Shown piece by piece: positions 1 through 10,957 of a DNA stretch of 64,000 nucleotides. Every line of letters begins with the position of its first letter. Position 1 is the first letter of the stretch. Origin of the DNA: Erythrobasidium yunnanense (Eukaryota; Basidiomycota; Cystobasidiomycetes; Erythrobasidiales; Erythrobasidiaceae); the NCBI GenBank assembly GCA_001600175.1, contig BCJC01000002.1, positions 874,318-938,317 on the forward strand, read 5' to 3'. A model generated the notes under the pieces. It was given only the letters and a program-made list of their open reading frames with translations. It searched no databases and was not told the origin of the DNA. A program made the translations under genes and the position numbers.

Positions 1-309
1 GCCTATCCATGTCGCTTTCACCGTATCTTCGGGTAGTTTCGCAGTCGCATTAAAGTCAAGAGGGACAACTTTGACAGGTCTATCATCTGGATTGGGAGGG
101 ACAGGGACAGTACTGCTCGCTTTGAGCCATGAAGTCGAGAGGAACTGCTTGAAGCCTATTTTAGGAGCATTGTGATTGTAGGATGGCCATGGATTGATGA
201 AGCGGCCATTGGCACCATGGTGTGCGCGTCTATCAGGCGTATCAGGAGCAGCGAGGCACTCTTCTTCAGCGATAGGACCCAAGGCCAGTAAGGTCCACGA
301 CGTCGTCAT
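1..309 (-). CDS. NAPE-PLD / Fmp30-like metallo-beta-lactamase, N-terminal part
   Basis: First 103 codons of a gene that runs off the left edge. The reading is open from an ATG at 309 to base 1 and contains HHGANGRFINPWPS and ends at KATWIG. That order (HH, F-NPWPS, then KATWIGH of the first metal site) is the N-terminal signature of N-acyl-phosphatidylethanolamine phospholipase D, known in yeast as mitochondrial Fmp30. Such enzymes release N-acylethanolamines from membrane phospholipids. The zinc-binding HxHxDH motif would lie just outside the window. Family assignment rests on the conserved N-terminus only. Confidence 0.75.
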   Translation of the reverse strand, partial: MTTSWTLLALGPIAEEECLAAPDTPDRRAHHGANGRFINPWPSYNHNAPKIGFKQFLSTSWLKASSTVPVPPNPDDRPVKVVPLDFNATAKLPEDTVKATWIG

Positions 310-897
310 GCGTAAGACCAGGCAATCTTCTCAGCGAAAAGCAGCAAGGAAAGCTTGAAGATAGAAATTGCTGCGATAGGAAGACAAGAAGCTGTACATT
401 ACACCGCTGCCATAACAATCATGATCTCAAAAGTACGCTCGCAGCGACCTCTTCCATGACCGCACGCGAGCCGGTACTTCTGACGCTTTTCCGCCCTACG
501 CCAGTTCCACCCACTTTGCGCGAGTCCATCATGGTGTGCTTTGAAGCTGCTGCTGCTTGACTGCTCCCTCTGCTTCCTTCTGACGATCATCTAGCATTCC
601 GGGCTAGTTGTGCGCTGCTCGCTTGTTTACGCCAATCTTTTGTCCCGTATTCAAGCAAATCGCCTTTTTGTCCTGGTTCTGCCATCGTCCTATCCCTCAA
701 GAACATCTGCTGTTCTCTTCTTCTCCCCACTGTCTTTACGCTCAACCTTTCTGCTGTTCTGTGTGCTATCAGCGAAAGAGCCAAGTGAGCCAGAGCGTGA
801 CCAAACAAACGAAGAAAAAGTGCTGAAACACCGTCGCAGCTACACCACATTCATTTATACGTAATATTGTAGAAGACTTATCACTCTTGTACCTCCC
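310..897. promoter_or_regulatory. Divergent intergenic region
   Basis: Lies between the 5' ends of the phospholipase gene (-) and the Ser-rich membrane protein gene (+), so it should hold both promoters. Short readings on both strands are not gene-like. I see no named motif. Confidence 0.4.
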
Positions 898-3333
898 ATG
901 GCGACTTCCCTCGCGATTCCAGATGGCCAGCAGCAACAGCAGTCACAACAGCTTCGCGCTGTCCGCTCTGTCGGATCCTTGCGTACGCCGCACACGAGCG
1001 ATGCGAATGCAATGGACAACTACGGGTTACGGCATCAGCACTCCCTCTCTCCGCCAGACCTTTCCTTCTCGAGATCCACCCTCCTCTCTGAACATGAAGC
1101 AGATTTCATGTCACGTGGAGTAGGAGGTTCGCAGACACTCAGCAGTAATCATGGAGACAGCTGGAACAGTCGTGCAAGCAGCAACAGAAACGGCGCACTC
1201 AGCAGAAATCGCGTTCGGCTCGACAGCGTATTCGGCCCTAGTCTGCCTGGTTTCCCATACCTCAATAGCGCCGCCGCAGCTACTTCTGCTGGGTTTGGAA
1301 AGGATGTACGAACGCGTGCGTCTTGGAGCGACAGATCTGCGACTGCTAGCGGCAGTATGCGAAGCAACAGCGCGGCAGCTAGAGACTCCTCAGCAACAGG
1401 ACCAGCCGACGCCGACACATCATGTTCTGGTGGCAGCAACTCTAGCGACGACGTCGATCTGGACCTTTCGTGGGATATAGACGTCTTGCGAGCGCGTCAG
1501 CATGCGGAGCAAGTCAAGGCGGCTCAAGCGAACCCTACTAAGGGCAAAGCTGCACATGTTGGCATCGATATACGCTCATCTATCGATCTGCCCAACGAAG
1601 AGTCAGAAGAATACCGCAGATACAGGCTAGCTGGGAAGAAGCGCATGTCCCGCTCAGCGGTCGAGCTGAGACAGGATGCTCAAGCACAACGTTTTGCAAG
1701 ACAGCAGCCGTATCAAGATTATTCTGTCAACTCTGCGCGCTCCGATCCAGGACGTCTCTCTGCGGCCCAAGCGCAGTCTGGCGGTCCAAGCGGGATCGAA
1801 GCCACTGCTGTCAACCCAGATGAGCTTGGATGGTCGTATGCAGCATCTCCACCTCTCTCTCCAAATGAATTGGTCACCTTCGCGGAGCAGACTCAGCGCA
1901 ATACTTCCTTCATCAGCTCGAGTCTCTCAGACTCCGGCCGCACTTCGAAGCTTCTGCGCAAGAGGAGACCAAGCTTCCCTCTCATGCTGCTCATCGATAA
2001 AGCCATGCGCAATAGTCCAGTAAACACACCATCCGATGCGACTTCTTCGAGCTTCGGGTCGCCTACGCCTACTCAGTCAGATCCCAGCGGTATGGACAGG
2101 CGAGACACGCTCATCTCAAGCCCCGAGACAAGCAATTGGAGCAGTCCTAAGTCACCAGACGAGATCCCTACTCCCAGAACTGGCGACTTCAATAGGCTCA
2201 GCCATTTATCATCTTCGATGAATAGCAACCCGGATGCAGAAGGCGATACGTTACGTCAGCAAGCTTTCGAGGTGATTCCTCCGCAAGCGAAGGAGCACGC
2301 GGTAGAGAACACCAAGCCTACGCATACGAGACAATCCTCTTCCATCTTCCGCTTTCCCTTCACATCCCTCTTGAGCTCCTTCAGACCCGCTACGCCTCAA
2401 CCTTCCACGACTCCTTCGTCCATCACACCTGTTCAGGAAGTACCGCCTGCAGGGTCAACTTCGCCTACTCCAAGCGAAGCTCGCCCAGCTTCAGACGAGA
2501 ACCATTCGCAAGAAACGCATTCTGCAGAAGGTGCATCATCACAAGAGTCTGCGCAGACTTCGAGTCCTCCGAGGCTGGGCGCGACTTCTCGAGCCCGAAT
2601 CAGCGATTCCATGATGCGTCCTGGACCAAACAAAGGCAAGGGACGCTTGACTGGCTTAGGGCTACATATGGTGGAGAGTGGTCGACATCGTCAATCGTCT
2701 ATGCCAGTCATCTCTTTCTCCACCCCGTCGGAGGAGACGCATGGCCAAGCGGAGCAGACTAGTCAGGAAGGCATAGAAGTGCTACAAGCACCTACACCAG
2801 CCTCTGCGCCGGCATCTGCTGTGCACTTTGCGCCTCGCTCACCTGTACACATGTCTCCCCGCAGCCCGCGACTAGGCCAGATGGATCAGCCGCAAGACCA
2901 GACTATCCAGATGCAAGACAAGCCACAACGACGCCCTCGGCGAAGCTTGATGTCTCATTCTGGCATGGATCTGCGAGGCAAGATCGACAGGATGCGTCCA
3001 TCTCAGCTTCTCTTCCTTGCTGCCTTCCTGCTTGGTCCTTGGTGTTTCGTGATCGGTGGATGGTCTTTACGGTCGCGAGATGGCGAGTATGTCTTCCACA
3101 AAGGAACGCGCTGCCGCTGCCCTCCATTGCAGGAAAGCTGCGAATGTCACGCCGAGATTTACCACCAAGTCCGGCTTCTAGGCGGAAAACAGCAAGTCCA
3201 AGCCAACAGTGATCTTCAGACGCAGAAGATGGACAGATTCGTCATGGCCAATAGGGTGGCTTCACTATTCTGCGGCTCCGCAAGTCTGGTTCTTGCAGTC
3301 ACGGCCTTAATAGTTGCGGCAAGGGCATGGTAA
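898..3333 (+). CDS. Ser-rich protein with two C-terminal membrane helices
   Basis: Single exon of 811 residues from ATG 898. Residues 1 to about 690 are low-complexity, rich in Ser, Pro, Gln and Arg, with phosphorylatable patches such as RRPSFP and many SP/TP sites. The C-terminus has two hydrophobic segments: one around residues 697-720 (PSQLLFLAAFLLGPWCFVIG) and one in the last 30 residues. Between them is a Cys-rich stretch (CRCPPLQESCECH). The PSQLLFLA-FLLGPWCFVIGGW block resembles the conserved end of fungal 'serine-rich protein' families of unknown function. The long tail is probably cytosolic and regulated by kinases, with the C-terminal hairpin in a membrane; this is inference. The third-position-biased frame and the length make it a real gene. 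Confidence 0.8.
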   Translation: MATSLAIPDGQQQQQSQQLRAVRSVGSLRTPHTSDANAMDNYGLRHQHSLSPPDLSFSRSTLLSEHEADFMSRGVGGSQTLSSNHGDSWNSRASSNRNGALSRNRVRLDSVFGPSLPGFPYLNSAAAATSAGFGKDVRTRASWSDRSATASGSMRSNSAAARDSSATGPADADTSCSGGSNSSDDVDLDLSWDIDVLRARQHAEQVKAAQANPTKGKAAHVGIDIRSSIDLPNEESEEYRRYRLAGKKRMSRSAVELRQDAQAQRFARQQPYQDYSVNSARSDPGRLSAAQAQSGGPSGIEATAVNPDELGWSYAASPPLSPNELVTFAEQTQRNTSFISSSLSDSGRTSKLLRKRRPSFPLMLLIDKAMRNSPVNTPSDATSSSFGSPTPTQSDPSGMDRRDTLISSPETSNWSSPKSPDEIPTPRTGDFNRLSHLSSSMNSNPDAEGDTLRQQAFEVIPPQAKEHAVENTKPTHTRQSSSIFRFPFTSLLSSFRPATPQPSTTPSSITPVQEVPPAGSTSPTPSEARPASDENHSQETHSAEGASSQESAQTSSPPRLGATSRARISDSMMRPGPNKGKGRLTGLGLHMVESGRHRQSSMPVISFSTPSEETHGQAEQTSQEGIEVLQAPTPASAPASAVHFAPRSPVHMSPRSPRLGQMDQPQDQTIQMQDKPQRRPRRSLMSHSGMDLRGKIDRMRPSQLLFLAAFLLGPWCFVIGGWSLRSRDGEYVFHKGTRCRCPPLQESCECHAEIYHQVRLLGGKQQVQANSDLQTQKMDRFVMANRVASLFCGSASLVLAVTALIVAARAW

Positions 3334-3814
3334 TCAGCAGGCTTATCGCACAGCAGATATTACTTACGATCTAATTGATGATACAACGCGCTCATCTGTA
3401 TATCTAGTACCATTTCTCTACGCTTGGAAGAGCTCTAATCGGAAGCCTTTGGTGCTGACGCTGACAGATCGACTAACTTTTCCAGCATGTCAGGCAGCCG
3501 ACGACTGTAGTATGCAGACCGGAACGACGGCCAGAGTCCTCAGCAGAGTACGGCACGCTACCTGATCACGCTACGAAGCCGGTCAACCCTTATCACCAGG
3601 TCCCCTCGAAGCAGACCTTTGTGCCCTCCCGCTTGGCTCTGTGCATACAGCAGCGGGCACCTCTTCCACCTGTAGCGACAAAGCCAAAGGCGAGACCCTC
3701 TTGCCCTCCAACACTAGTCGCTCACTACAAACCACGCCCCTTCCCCCCTCAAACCGCACATCAAGCTCAATTAGTAGCTCACACGTTGCTGGACAGCGAG
3801 CTTGGATTGGCATC
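3334..3814. other. Intergenic region
   Basis: Between two + strand genes. The frame of the downstream gene stays open upstream of 3815 but has no ATG, so I treat 3641-3814 as 5' untranslated. No other feature seen. Confidence 0.4.
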
Positions 3815-5140
3815 ATGTCTGTAAACCTCCCCGACCTGAACGATGCCAGTCGTACTACGACTCCCTCTAACCCCACTCCCTCTCCTTCCAACCGCGCCGA
3901 TGATGTCGACGACAGCTCTGAGAGCAACTCTTCGACCGTCTCGACTGGTACAACTACCACCACTCAGACGCGCACAACTACTCCCCCTTCCTCTTCCACC
4001 AATCCTCCAACCCGTACCACTGTAACCTCCTCTACGACCCTCCCTAGTAGCGCAGAGAGTCAGCCTGAGGATAGAGAATCGTCTGAGAGTAGCTCTGAGT
4101 CGACGACTACGACTACGACGGCTTCCAGTAGGGAAAGCCCAGAGCCCTCCTCCACCGAATCTTCATCTGAAGCGACCTCTGATTCAAGCTCCGAGACGAG
4201 CTCCACGAGAACTACCACATCTTCGTCCTCCTCCGAGACTAAAGAGTCCGAAAAGCCGACATCCACTTCGGACTCGGATCCAGCCCACAGTAAGGCGGCC
4301 AGTTTCGATAAGCCGTCTGGACTCCCTGCTAAGAAGGATGATGGCAAACTCTCGGTCGGTACTATTATCGGTAAGCCGTCTGTTCTGATGTAGCACAACC
4401 TAGATCATGACTGACGCCTTTGCGAAACAGGCATCTCGCTGGGAGCCTTCATCGTAGCTGGTATTCTTGTTGCTTGTCTTGGTAGCTTCCTCAAATGGCG
4501 ACGCAAGAAGATGATCGAGAAGAAGACTGCTCATCTCAAGCGCGCAAGCGATATCTGGGACTTTGCTGACTCTGCCGGCGCAAAGGAGAACGAGATCGAA
4601 GCCTCGAATGAGAAGGCTGCCTCAGAAGCTGGAGGAGCTGTCGTACCGTTTGCCCGAAAGCACGATCGACAGCAATCAGCTGGGTCCGTCCAATCTGGCG
4701 CAGGCTCCGTGCATTCAGCTGCGCCAAGCACTGTACGCAGCGACTTTGGTGCTCCTCGTCCCATGGTGACTGCGATGCCAGCCCCCTTCCGACCACCGCC
4801 AAACATGATGCAAGGTCAAGGTGGATGGGCCAACAGGATCTCTCGAGCTTTCATGCCAGTCCGGCCGCCGCCTCAACCACCTGTTCCAATGCATTCTGGT
4901 CTAGTCGGTCAGTCCTCCATACACGAAGGCAACGATTACTTCGGCAACGTTCATGCTGTACCACCTGCTCAAGACTCGTTTGGAGCGAGGGTACATGGTC
5001 AGCCTAGAAATGCCTTCTTCCCACCCTCTCCTCCTCAGAGCCATCTAGGCGTCTCACCCGGTGCATCCCTCGGACAACATCCTTTGAGCGTTAGTCCAGC
5101 CGGCACCATCCCTCTGGTTCTGCCCGGTTCTCGTTCATAG
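3815..5140 (+). CDS. Ser/Thr-rich single-pass membrane protein, sensor-like
   Basis: Two exons, 3815-4370 and 4431-5140, give 421 residues; the 60-base intron joins exactly in phase inside the membrane segment. Residues 1 to about 175 are almost pure Ser/Thr with Glu, as in a heavily O-mannosylated stalk. One hydrophobic helix follows (around ISLGAFIVAGILVACLGSF) with a basic stop-transfer KWRRKK. The remaining 210 or so residues are a Pro-rich, probably cytosolic tail. The architecture recalls fungal wall-stress sensors (Mid2/Wsc type), but there is no clear signal peptide and no WSC domain. ATG 3815 is the first in frame. The sensor role is inferred from architecture only. Confidence 0.75.
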
Positions 5141-5502
5141 AATAGCTTGATACCCCACTTTCCTACTAAACATTAGCATGCACCGTTCATTCGTTAGTCT
5201 CGCGCAGGATCGCTTCTATGTACAAACGAAAGCTGCAAATTATCATTCCCTCAACATGCCTACCATGAGAAGTGCGATACAAGAAAATTACTCGCTCTTT
5301 TATTCGGAACAGCAGCAGTCTTGATAGTATACAGCTACAGTATACAGCTAGGCTCCTGGGTGCTAATTGAGACATCATGAGCAGCGGCTTTCTGAAGCGT
5401 TGTCACCCGCTTTCTCGGCGTGATATTCAGTCGTCGTCCCCGCCGAAGAATCCAGTCCTACTAGCTCTAGCAGAGTTCTCATCACCACCGTCGAAGACCG
5501 AG
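5141..5502. other. Convergent intergenic region
   Basis: Lies between the 3' ends of the sensor-like gene (+) and the small secreted protein gene (-). A short direct duplication, tatacagcta, sits near 5327-5350. No gene seen. Confidence 0.35.
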
Positions 5503-6199
5503 TCAATGAGAGTATGTCTCGGAGTAGCCTACGATTACTGCTGTCTGTAGCTTGACCTTGGTAGATGTGACTTTAATCTTGGTACCGTCTTCTGCGGTGG
5601 GATCCATTTTCTAGCAAGACCTTAGCCAGAGTCTAAGCATACAGATTGGCTACTTACGAGAACACATTCTCCGGTACTGTCATCGTCGAGGTCACATTTG
5701 AGTACGTCTGATGCGCAATATCAGCCTGATCGGAACGGACGTCCTGGCCTCAGACCTACCTGTCCTAGTACCGGAAGCATCTTCCAACTTCACCGTCTCT
5801 GTGTAGCCGTTAGTCTTGACCTTCAATACATCTGAGAGCACCAGTTCAGCAAACTCCGTCGCCAACTCAGCAGTATGGCCCACCTTCGATCGTGAATGTC
5901 TGTTGTACGTCGGTAGCTTTACCATCTACTGTAGTCTTGACCTTCGTTGTGTAGACTGAGGTTGCCGTCACTTTTTTACCGTAGCCCTTTGTCCATTGAG
6001 CCTTTTTCCAAGGCAAAAACGCTGCTGTTTGCTGGCTAGCTGCTGTAAAGCCTGGCCGAGCAAGTCCAGTCATCTTTGTCGGTGTGGCCGTGTAAGTATC
6101 CTCTGACTCTTTGCGTTTAGTCTGAAATCTAGCATGTGTCTCGCCAGCGAGCAGGGTAAGGAGGACCACCAGGGTCGATAGGGAGGCGTAGATCTTCAT
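5503..6199 (-). CDS. Small secreted protein with a repeated DVLK unit
   Basis: Four exons (6199-5884, 5831-5760, 5707-5658, 5610-5503) give 181 residues; introns are 52, 52 and 47 bases. The first 23 residues are a clear signal peptide (MKIYASLSTLVVLLTLLAG then ETHA). The mature protein is rich in Lys, Thr and Val. Exons 2 and 3 both open with DVLK and are both entered in phase 1; exon 4 continues VLKMDP, so the middle looks built from a repeated exon-sized unit. Two Cys (KCDLDDD and GECVL) could pair. No known domain is recognised. Size and secretion signal fit an extracellular or effector-type protein, but nothing here proves that role. The splice model is supported by phase and consensus at all three introns. 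Confidence 0.7.
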
Positions 6200-7057
6200 C
6201 TCACTATTCCAGATAGTTGTTGCAAATGTAAGTTGACATCAATGACAGGGCAGCGGACTCGATGTGTGAGCTATCCGGTTGGAGGCCTTTCTGCGCCGCA
6301 TCAAAGGGCATGTAAGTCATGGGGTAGCTTAGGTCAGATGACCACAAGACGGGGAGAGATGGAGAAGGAATATACCACCTCAATGCTGCAGGTACGGGGA
6401 TCGCGGGCCGCCAGGCCAGGGTAAAGGAACCCTCAAGAAGCTTTTAGTTTCTGGATGTCATTCAACGGTCTTCCTCATCAAGGCGTCAGGGAACATGGCA
6501 CGCTGTAAGCCTGCAAAGCTTTGGCCAACGAGCCTCCAGACTCATTTCTTGCGTTCTTCTGATGAGCCTATGGTCGACCTGACCGCCAATGCGCATGACT
6601 TTATGGTCCATTAGAGGTATACGACAGCTCTTGAACAATTGCCAATTCAGTCAAGCACTCCATGTGGGCTTTGGTCTTCCTGCTGACGATTCTTCAGGGC
6701 TGCAATAGTGAGCTACGAGAGTCAAGGATGGACATGCTGTCGAGATGTTGCATGTTATGGCGATGCGCCTGCTATCGCTGATGCTGGCCGGCCATTAAAT
6801 CGAGGAGAAGCAGAAGAGCACGCCCGTCAAGCACGATGCCTTTCCGACTCTCAACCGTTTGCTAGCTTCAATCAATATCGTCAAGTCCATGCCTGTCTGA
6901 CAGTCTACTACCAGATGAACCGCCTCACCATCTCTCTCGAAATTGCAGCGGATCGACCTGTTCCATCACAACTGATCGCTCTGAAGGGCTGATTATACGC
7001 TTTATCATCCTCACTACGAGGTAAAATAAGACGACGGCGTCAGTAAACAGCCACAGC
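6200..7057. other. Intergenic region, about 860 bases
   Basis: Divergent spacer between the secreted protein gene (-) and the kinase-like gene (+). The best reading, 6708-6992 (+), lacks an ATG and has no protein character. No other feature seen. Confidence 0.4.
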
Positions 7058-8254
7058 ATGGCCAGCAGGTCAAGCCAATCGCCTCGCCGTCGCAGCTATG
7101 CATCCATCTCATCGCGCTCGGCCGCGTCAAGTAGCGCAATCACAAGAGTTCGCAGTAGCTCACAAAGTGTTCAGCCTCCCGCTGCATCAAGGCGGACCAG
7201 CCAAGCGTCGATCAGAAGCCATTCTGTCGGACGTACCAACTCTCCTGTGTTTGGCCAAGCGTTCTGGGATGGCATACAAGACAGTATCGACCGAGCTGGC
7301 TATACCCTGATCACTCAAGTACATGGGTGGGTGGCTCCAAGCATGGACCTCGACGGGCGAGATTGGGACAACGTAAGAAAAGCAGTCAGGCGCAAAGACA
7401 CCAAGTATGTGATTTTGCGCAGAATGGCCAAAGATCGTGGTGTTCTCAAGGACGAGATCTTCGCTGCTATCCAAGAAGAAGAGGTTATGAAATATCTCAA
7501 CGAGCCAAGCATTCGAAAGCATCCCTACAATCATACAGTAGGTAGGTATATATTGATTCCGCAGCTACTCTGAATTCTCCCGAACCTGAGGCCTAATTTA
7601 CAGTAATGCTTGACATCTTGGCCGTGAAACCAAAGCTGGGAGGGTCACGCATCCTGGTTCTGAAGCCCAGCGGAATCTCATCTGACGTATACTTCAAGCA
7701 AGATCTATGCAAGACAGCACAGCAATGGGATCACTACATTGAGCGGGTCTTTGAGGTATGATGATTTGGCTACAAGCTATATAGGAGGCTGACTTGCTAA
7801 CGCACAGGGTTTTGCATTTCTGCACGAACACGAGATAGCGTTTCTAGACATTACTCTCAACAATATACTGATTAGTCCAACAACGCTGAAGGTAACCCTT
7901 ATCGATTTCGAGACAGTCGTCAAAGGTTTGGGAATTCACCTGCCGAGCCCTCTGAGAGGTACCACACCTCTTGAAGATGATGTGAAGATGCTAGCTCGCT
8001 TGTTTCTGCAGCATCTTGCCAAAGTATGTCCATCAGCCCCCGAATTGGTATTGACGAAGCTGACATGATGGCAGAAGCGCGAGCGTTTTCCTCTACCTTT
8101 CTTCGACGAGATGCTCAAGAGTATGTTTGACAACCCGAACACCGCTGGATCTCCTCACATTGCCAAGATGAGACTCAGTTCTGAGCTGAAGAAGCTGAAA
8201 CGAGGATTGGAGATAGTCCGTTCGGCTGATGCAGGGAGGTTGAGAGCATGGTGA
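7058..8254 (+). CDS. Divergent protein-kinase-like protein
   Basis: Four exons (7058-7541, 7604-7755, 7808-8023, 8075-8254); introns of 62, 52 and 51 bases join in phase. The N-terminal 65 or so residues are Ser/Arg-rich. The rest follows the kinase fold: a hinge-like ILVLKPSG, helix-E-like FLHEHEIA, a catalytic-loop equivalent FLDITLNNILI and LIDFE. The usual HRD reads FLD, keeping the catalytic Asp and the Asn four residues further on, and the metal-binding DFG reads DFE. It therefore belongs with lineage-specific, atypical fungal kinases, perhaps with weak or no catalysis. The Gly-loop and VAIK Lys are not evident. Kinase ancestry is fairly likely; substrate unknown. Confidence 0.7.
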
Positions 8255-9472
8255 GCAGAGTGTATGGTATGCAGGGCAGAGGCTAGCTTCCATTTTGCGC
8301 GTGATTATGCTGGACTTCCGGAAGCTGCCTGTCGACTCGGATATACAATGGGCAAGAAGTACTTACAGCGTCGAGTGTAGCTCTATTATGCTTCACGCTT
8401 GCGACTCTGCATACCTTCCTGCCAAAGTCCCTTTCGAAAGTGCTCGCTCCGCCTCTTTGCTTTCGCCAACTTCCGCCGCGTCAAGAGCGCGAGACCATGC
8501 TCACACACAGAAGGCCTGCCCAGCCTTGTATTCGCATGGGGGGTTAGTCGATTTGCGCCTATCCTGGATCGACGGTTCACAAGCTGACGATACTCTTCGA
8601 ACGCCAATTCTGCAGAAGGTCCGAGAGAAGTCCCTAGCCGATCTGCTTCGGCGGAGAAGCTGTCAGAAAGCTCTTGCTGAGCTGTCCTGTAACCCGGGAA
8701 ACGCGCGCATCACCAGCAATGGTTTACACCTCTTCCTGTTTGACTCCCCATCTTCCCCTCGGTTTCACGACCAATATTCTGATCTGCAAGCCTGTGGTCA
8801 ATATGCGCACAGTAAGATGACACTATCGTTAGATGTGCTCATCCCTGTATAGCCGTGCTGTTCAAGTAAGCTCAGGCTCTCGCAGCCGAAGGTGATCTTG
8901 TTCGGAGGAAGTGGGAGCTTCAGGAGATAGGTGAAAGTCCTCCTGGGAATTGCGGGTGGTACGCCTCCGTGATTTCCAGGAGGACCTCATTCGTTTCCTG
9001 AAGCCAAACACCGCTCTGTTACAGCTACGGACGGACACGCTCCAAGACGCCTACGCTCGCGCACGAGATGGAGGAAGAGAGCGGTCCAACATGCCAGAAT
9101 AAGGGAGATGGAGTCACAGGAGGAGGTTGAGAAGGTGTGCAGGGACTGCGTGCGACCATCTAGCCTTGAGCTTGGCAGCCTCGAGCTCGGCTGTAAAGAT
9201 GGACGTCGCGCTTCAGTGCAATTCGCAGTCGCAGGTGATTCGCAATGGCTCTGCCGCGCAGGTTAGCTGCGACCATCTGCGACAACTCAATTCGGACTAC
9301 TCTTTTTCGGCGGATGTTCACAATTCTTCTCAAAGATTCATGACGAGACTTAGGCTGTTTCGTTACGCCTACCACTATTTATGCCTCTGAAGTCTTCCTC
9401 TCCTCTTCCTTCTTTTTGTATGTGCAATGATTCGTTGTGCCTTTTGACATGTCGCCAATTTGACGATTTGAG
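8255..9472. other. Intergenic region, 1.2 kb, possible unplaced small gene
   Basis: No gene can be supported here. The reading at 8295-8852 (+) has poor protein character. Between about 8890 and 9110 two short + strand stretches look protein-like (VRRKWELQEI and EDLIRFLKPNTALL), but I could not join them in one frame with legal splice sites. They may be remnants, a small gene I failed to model, or chance. Confidence 0.3.
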
Positions 9473-10644
9473 ATGCCTGATGTGACACCAAAACTGGCCC
9501 TGCTGGTAGTTCTACACGTTACTTGGTGCGTACAACGTACTGATTGAAGCTCTCAGAGACGCTATACTTGCATGTACACGCCCGACTTGGCGAAGAAGGG
9601 CAAGGTGTTTATCGATGAGCAAGCGAGACGCGCAAACCGAGATCTGACAAAGAAGTACTAGAAATGGCACGATGGCTACATCCACTTCCACCATATGAAC
9701 AGCAAGGCAGAGCTGCTGAACGAGCAGTTCCAGCACATCGATGACTGCTTCTATCGGATACCTGGCGTTCATCAGCCGGGACTTCGCGACGTTCCGAAAG
9801 AAACAATCCTGCCTGAAGACTTACAGATTGACTTAGAACGACATATCGCTACCATTGGCGAGCTTGTCTTTGAGGAGGAAAAGGTCAGTCGCGTCAGAGC
9901 CAGAGGTCTACCCGAAACTGAAGATGCTCTCACCAGGATGTCAGCGAGCTGTTCGTCAAGAAGAGAAAGGATCCTACAGTACTAGACGATCTGGCAGATC
10001 AAAACGGGGAAGCAACAGGCTCAGCGCTAAGACCATACAAGAAGCGAGCATTCGACAATACGCCTTCAATCGACCGTTATAACGGGAACACAGGGTTAAA
10101 GACTACTACAACTCCTCAGAGAAGGATGCCTACGCCATCGTCTCGCCCACTGCAGCAAGAAGCGGCACCTTCTCCCGATGTCTTCAGCGCGAATACACCT
10201 CTGACGGGGAGGATGCCGATCAAACCCTTCTCCGTAAAAGCTACTTCAGCAAAGCAGGTAGCAGAATCCCTGCATCGCTCAGGTGTAACGCCGAAAGCTA
10301 CGATCTCAACTCCCTTCAAACCTCCGTCTTTCATGCAGTCCTCGTCTGGGTCGAGGACGCCTTCTACCGTACCGCGTAGGACTCTAGGCACATCACGTCC
10401 AAGCTCTATGCTAGCTCATCAGAGCTTGACATCGGATTGGGCGAAGTTCTCAGAAGCGAATGCACAGGCACGTGAGGTGAGGGTGGTACAGAATAAGAAA
10501 GAGACGGAAAGAGAGCGGCAAGAGAGAAGGCAGGCTACTCTGCGACAACTGGAAGCGCGAGAAGCGAATGAAGTCATCATTCCCGTAAACCAGACGCGGA
10601 GAGACGGTGAAGAAGGAGATACTTCGAGCTGGCTCTTCGATTGA
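9473..10644 (+). CDS. ZGRF1-like N-terminal domain protein (Mte1/Dbl2-like)
   Basis: Four exons (9473-9505, 9557-9604, 9662-9883, 9937-10644) give 336 residues. Spliced, the start reads RRYTCMYTPDLAKKGK joined to KWHDGYIHFHHMN, then VSELFVKKRKD. This is the DUF2439/ZGRF1-like N-terminal domain (Y-C-YT ... KKWxDG ... DLxELLxKRxK) of yeast Mte1 and fission yeast Dbl2, which partner the Mph1/FANCM helicase family at recombination intermediates. The domain covers about residues 10-110; the rest is disordered and Pro/Ser-rich, ending in an Arg/Glu-rich helix and SSWLF. No helicase part is present, as in Mte1 and unlike animal ZGRF1. An apparent TAG at 9658-9660 lies inside intron 2 and is removed. 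Confidence 0.82.
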
Positions 10645-10957
10645 GTATTAGTATATGTGAAGTACATTGTCGATGTATATCTGCTGCATTGACATCAACA
10701 TCGAGAGCTTTTGATCGTTACTTTAGCTCCATGACCCTGACCTGAACTGTCTTGCTTCACCCAACCGAACTTGGCCTACTTTCAGCTAGCATCCTTCCTT
10801 TCTCTTTGACCAGAGTATACATACGGCTTTCTGGCTTGCTGCGACTTGCGACTGGTTTCAAGATTAGGACGTGCCGGCTCCCTTGTCTGAGCTGAAGGCG
10901 GAAAGGCGACAAACAGAGAAGAAACAGGCATCAATCTAGCAAGAACAAGGACACACA
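10645..10957. promoter_or_regulatory. Promoter spacer before COY1
   Basis: Tandem + strand spacer with pyrimidine-rich patches near 10790-10810. No specific motif recognised. Confidence 0.35.

Noticed and set aside
3583-3963. Acidic minus-strand reading of 126 codons
   Set aside because: Mirror of the Ser/Thr-rich repeat-like coding sequence on the + strand.
6708-6992. Reading of 94 codons on the + strand
   Set aside because: No ATG at its start and no protein character.
8295-8852. Open reading of 185 codons on the + strand
   Set aside because: Begins GTG/ATG-like in noncoding-looking sequence, has no domain or typical composition, and no intron context; likely chance.
9658-9660. Apparent stop TAG inside the ZGRF1-like gene
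   Set aside because: It lies in a consensus intron (GTGTTT to TACTAG); removing it joins YTPDLAKKGK to KWHDG, the conserved domain core.
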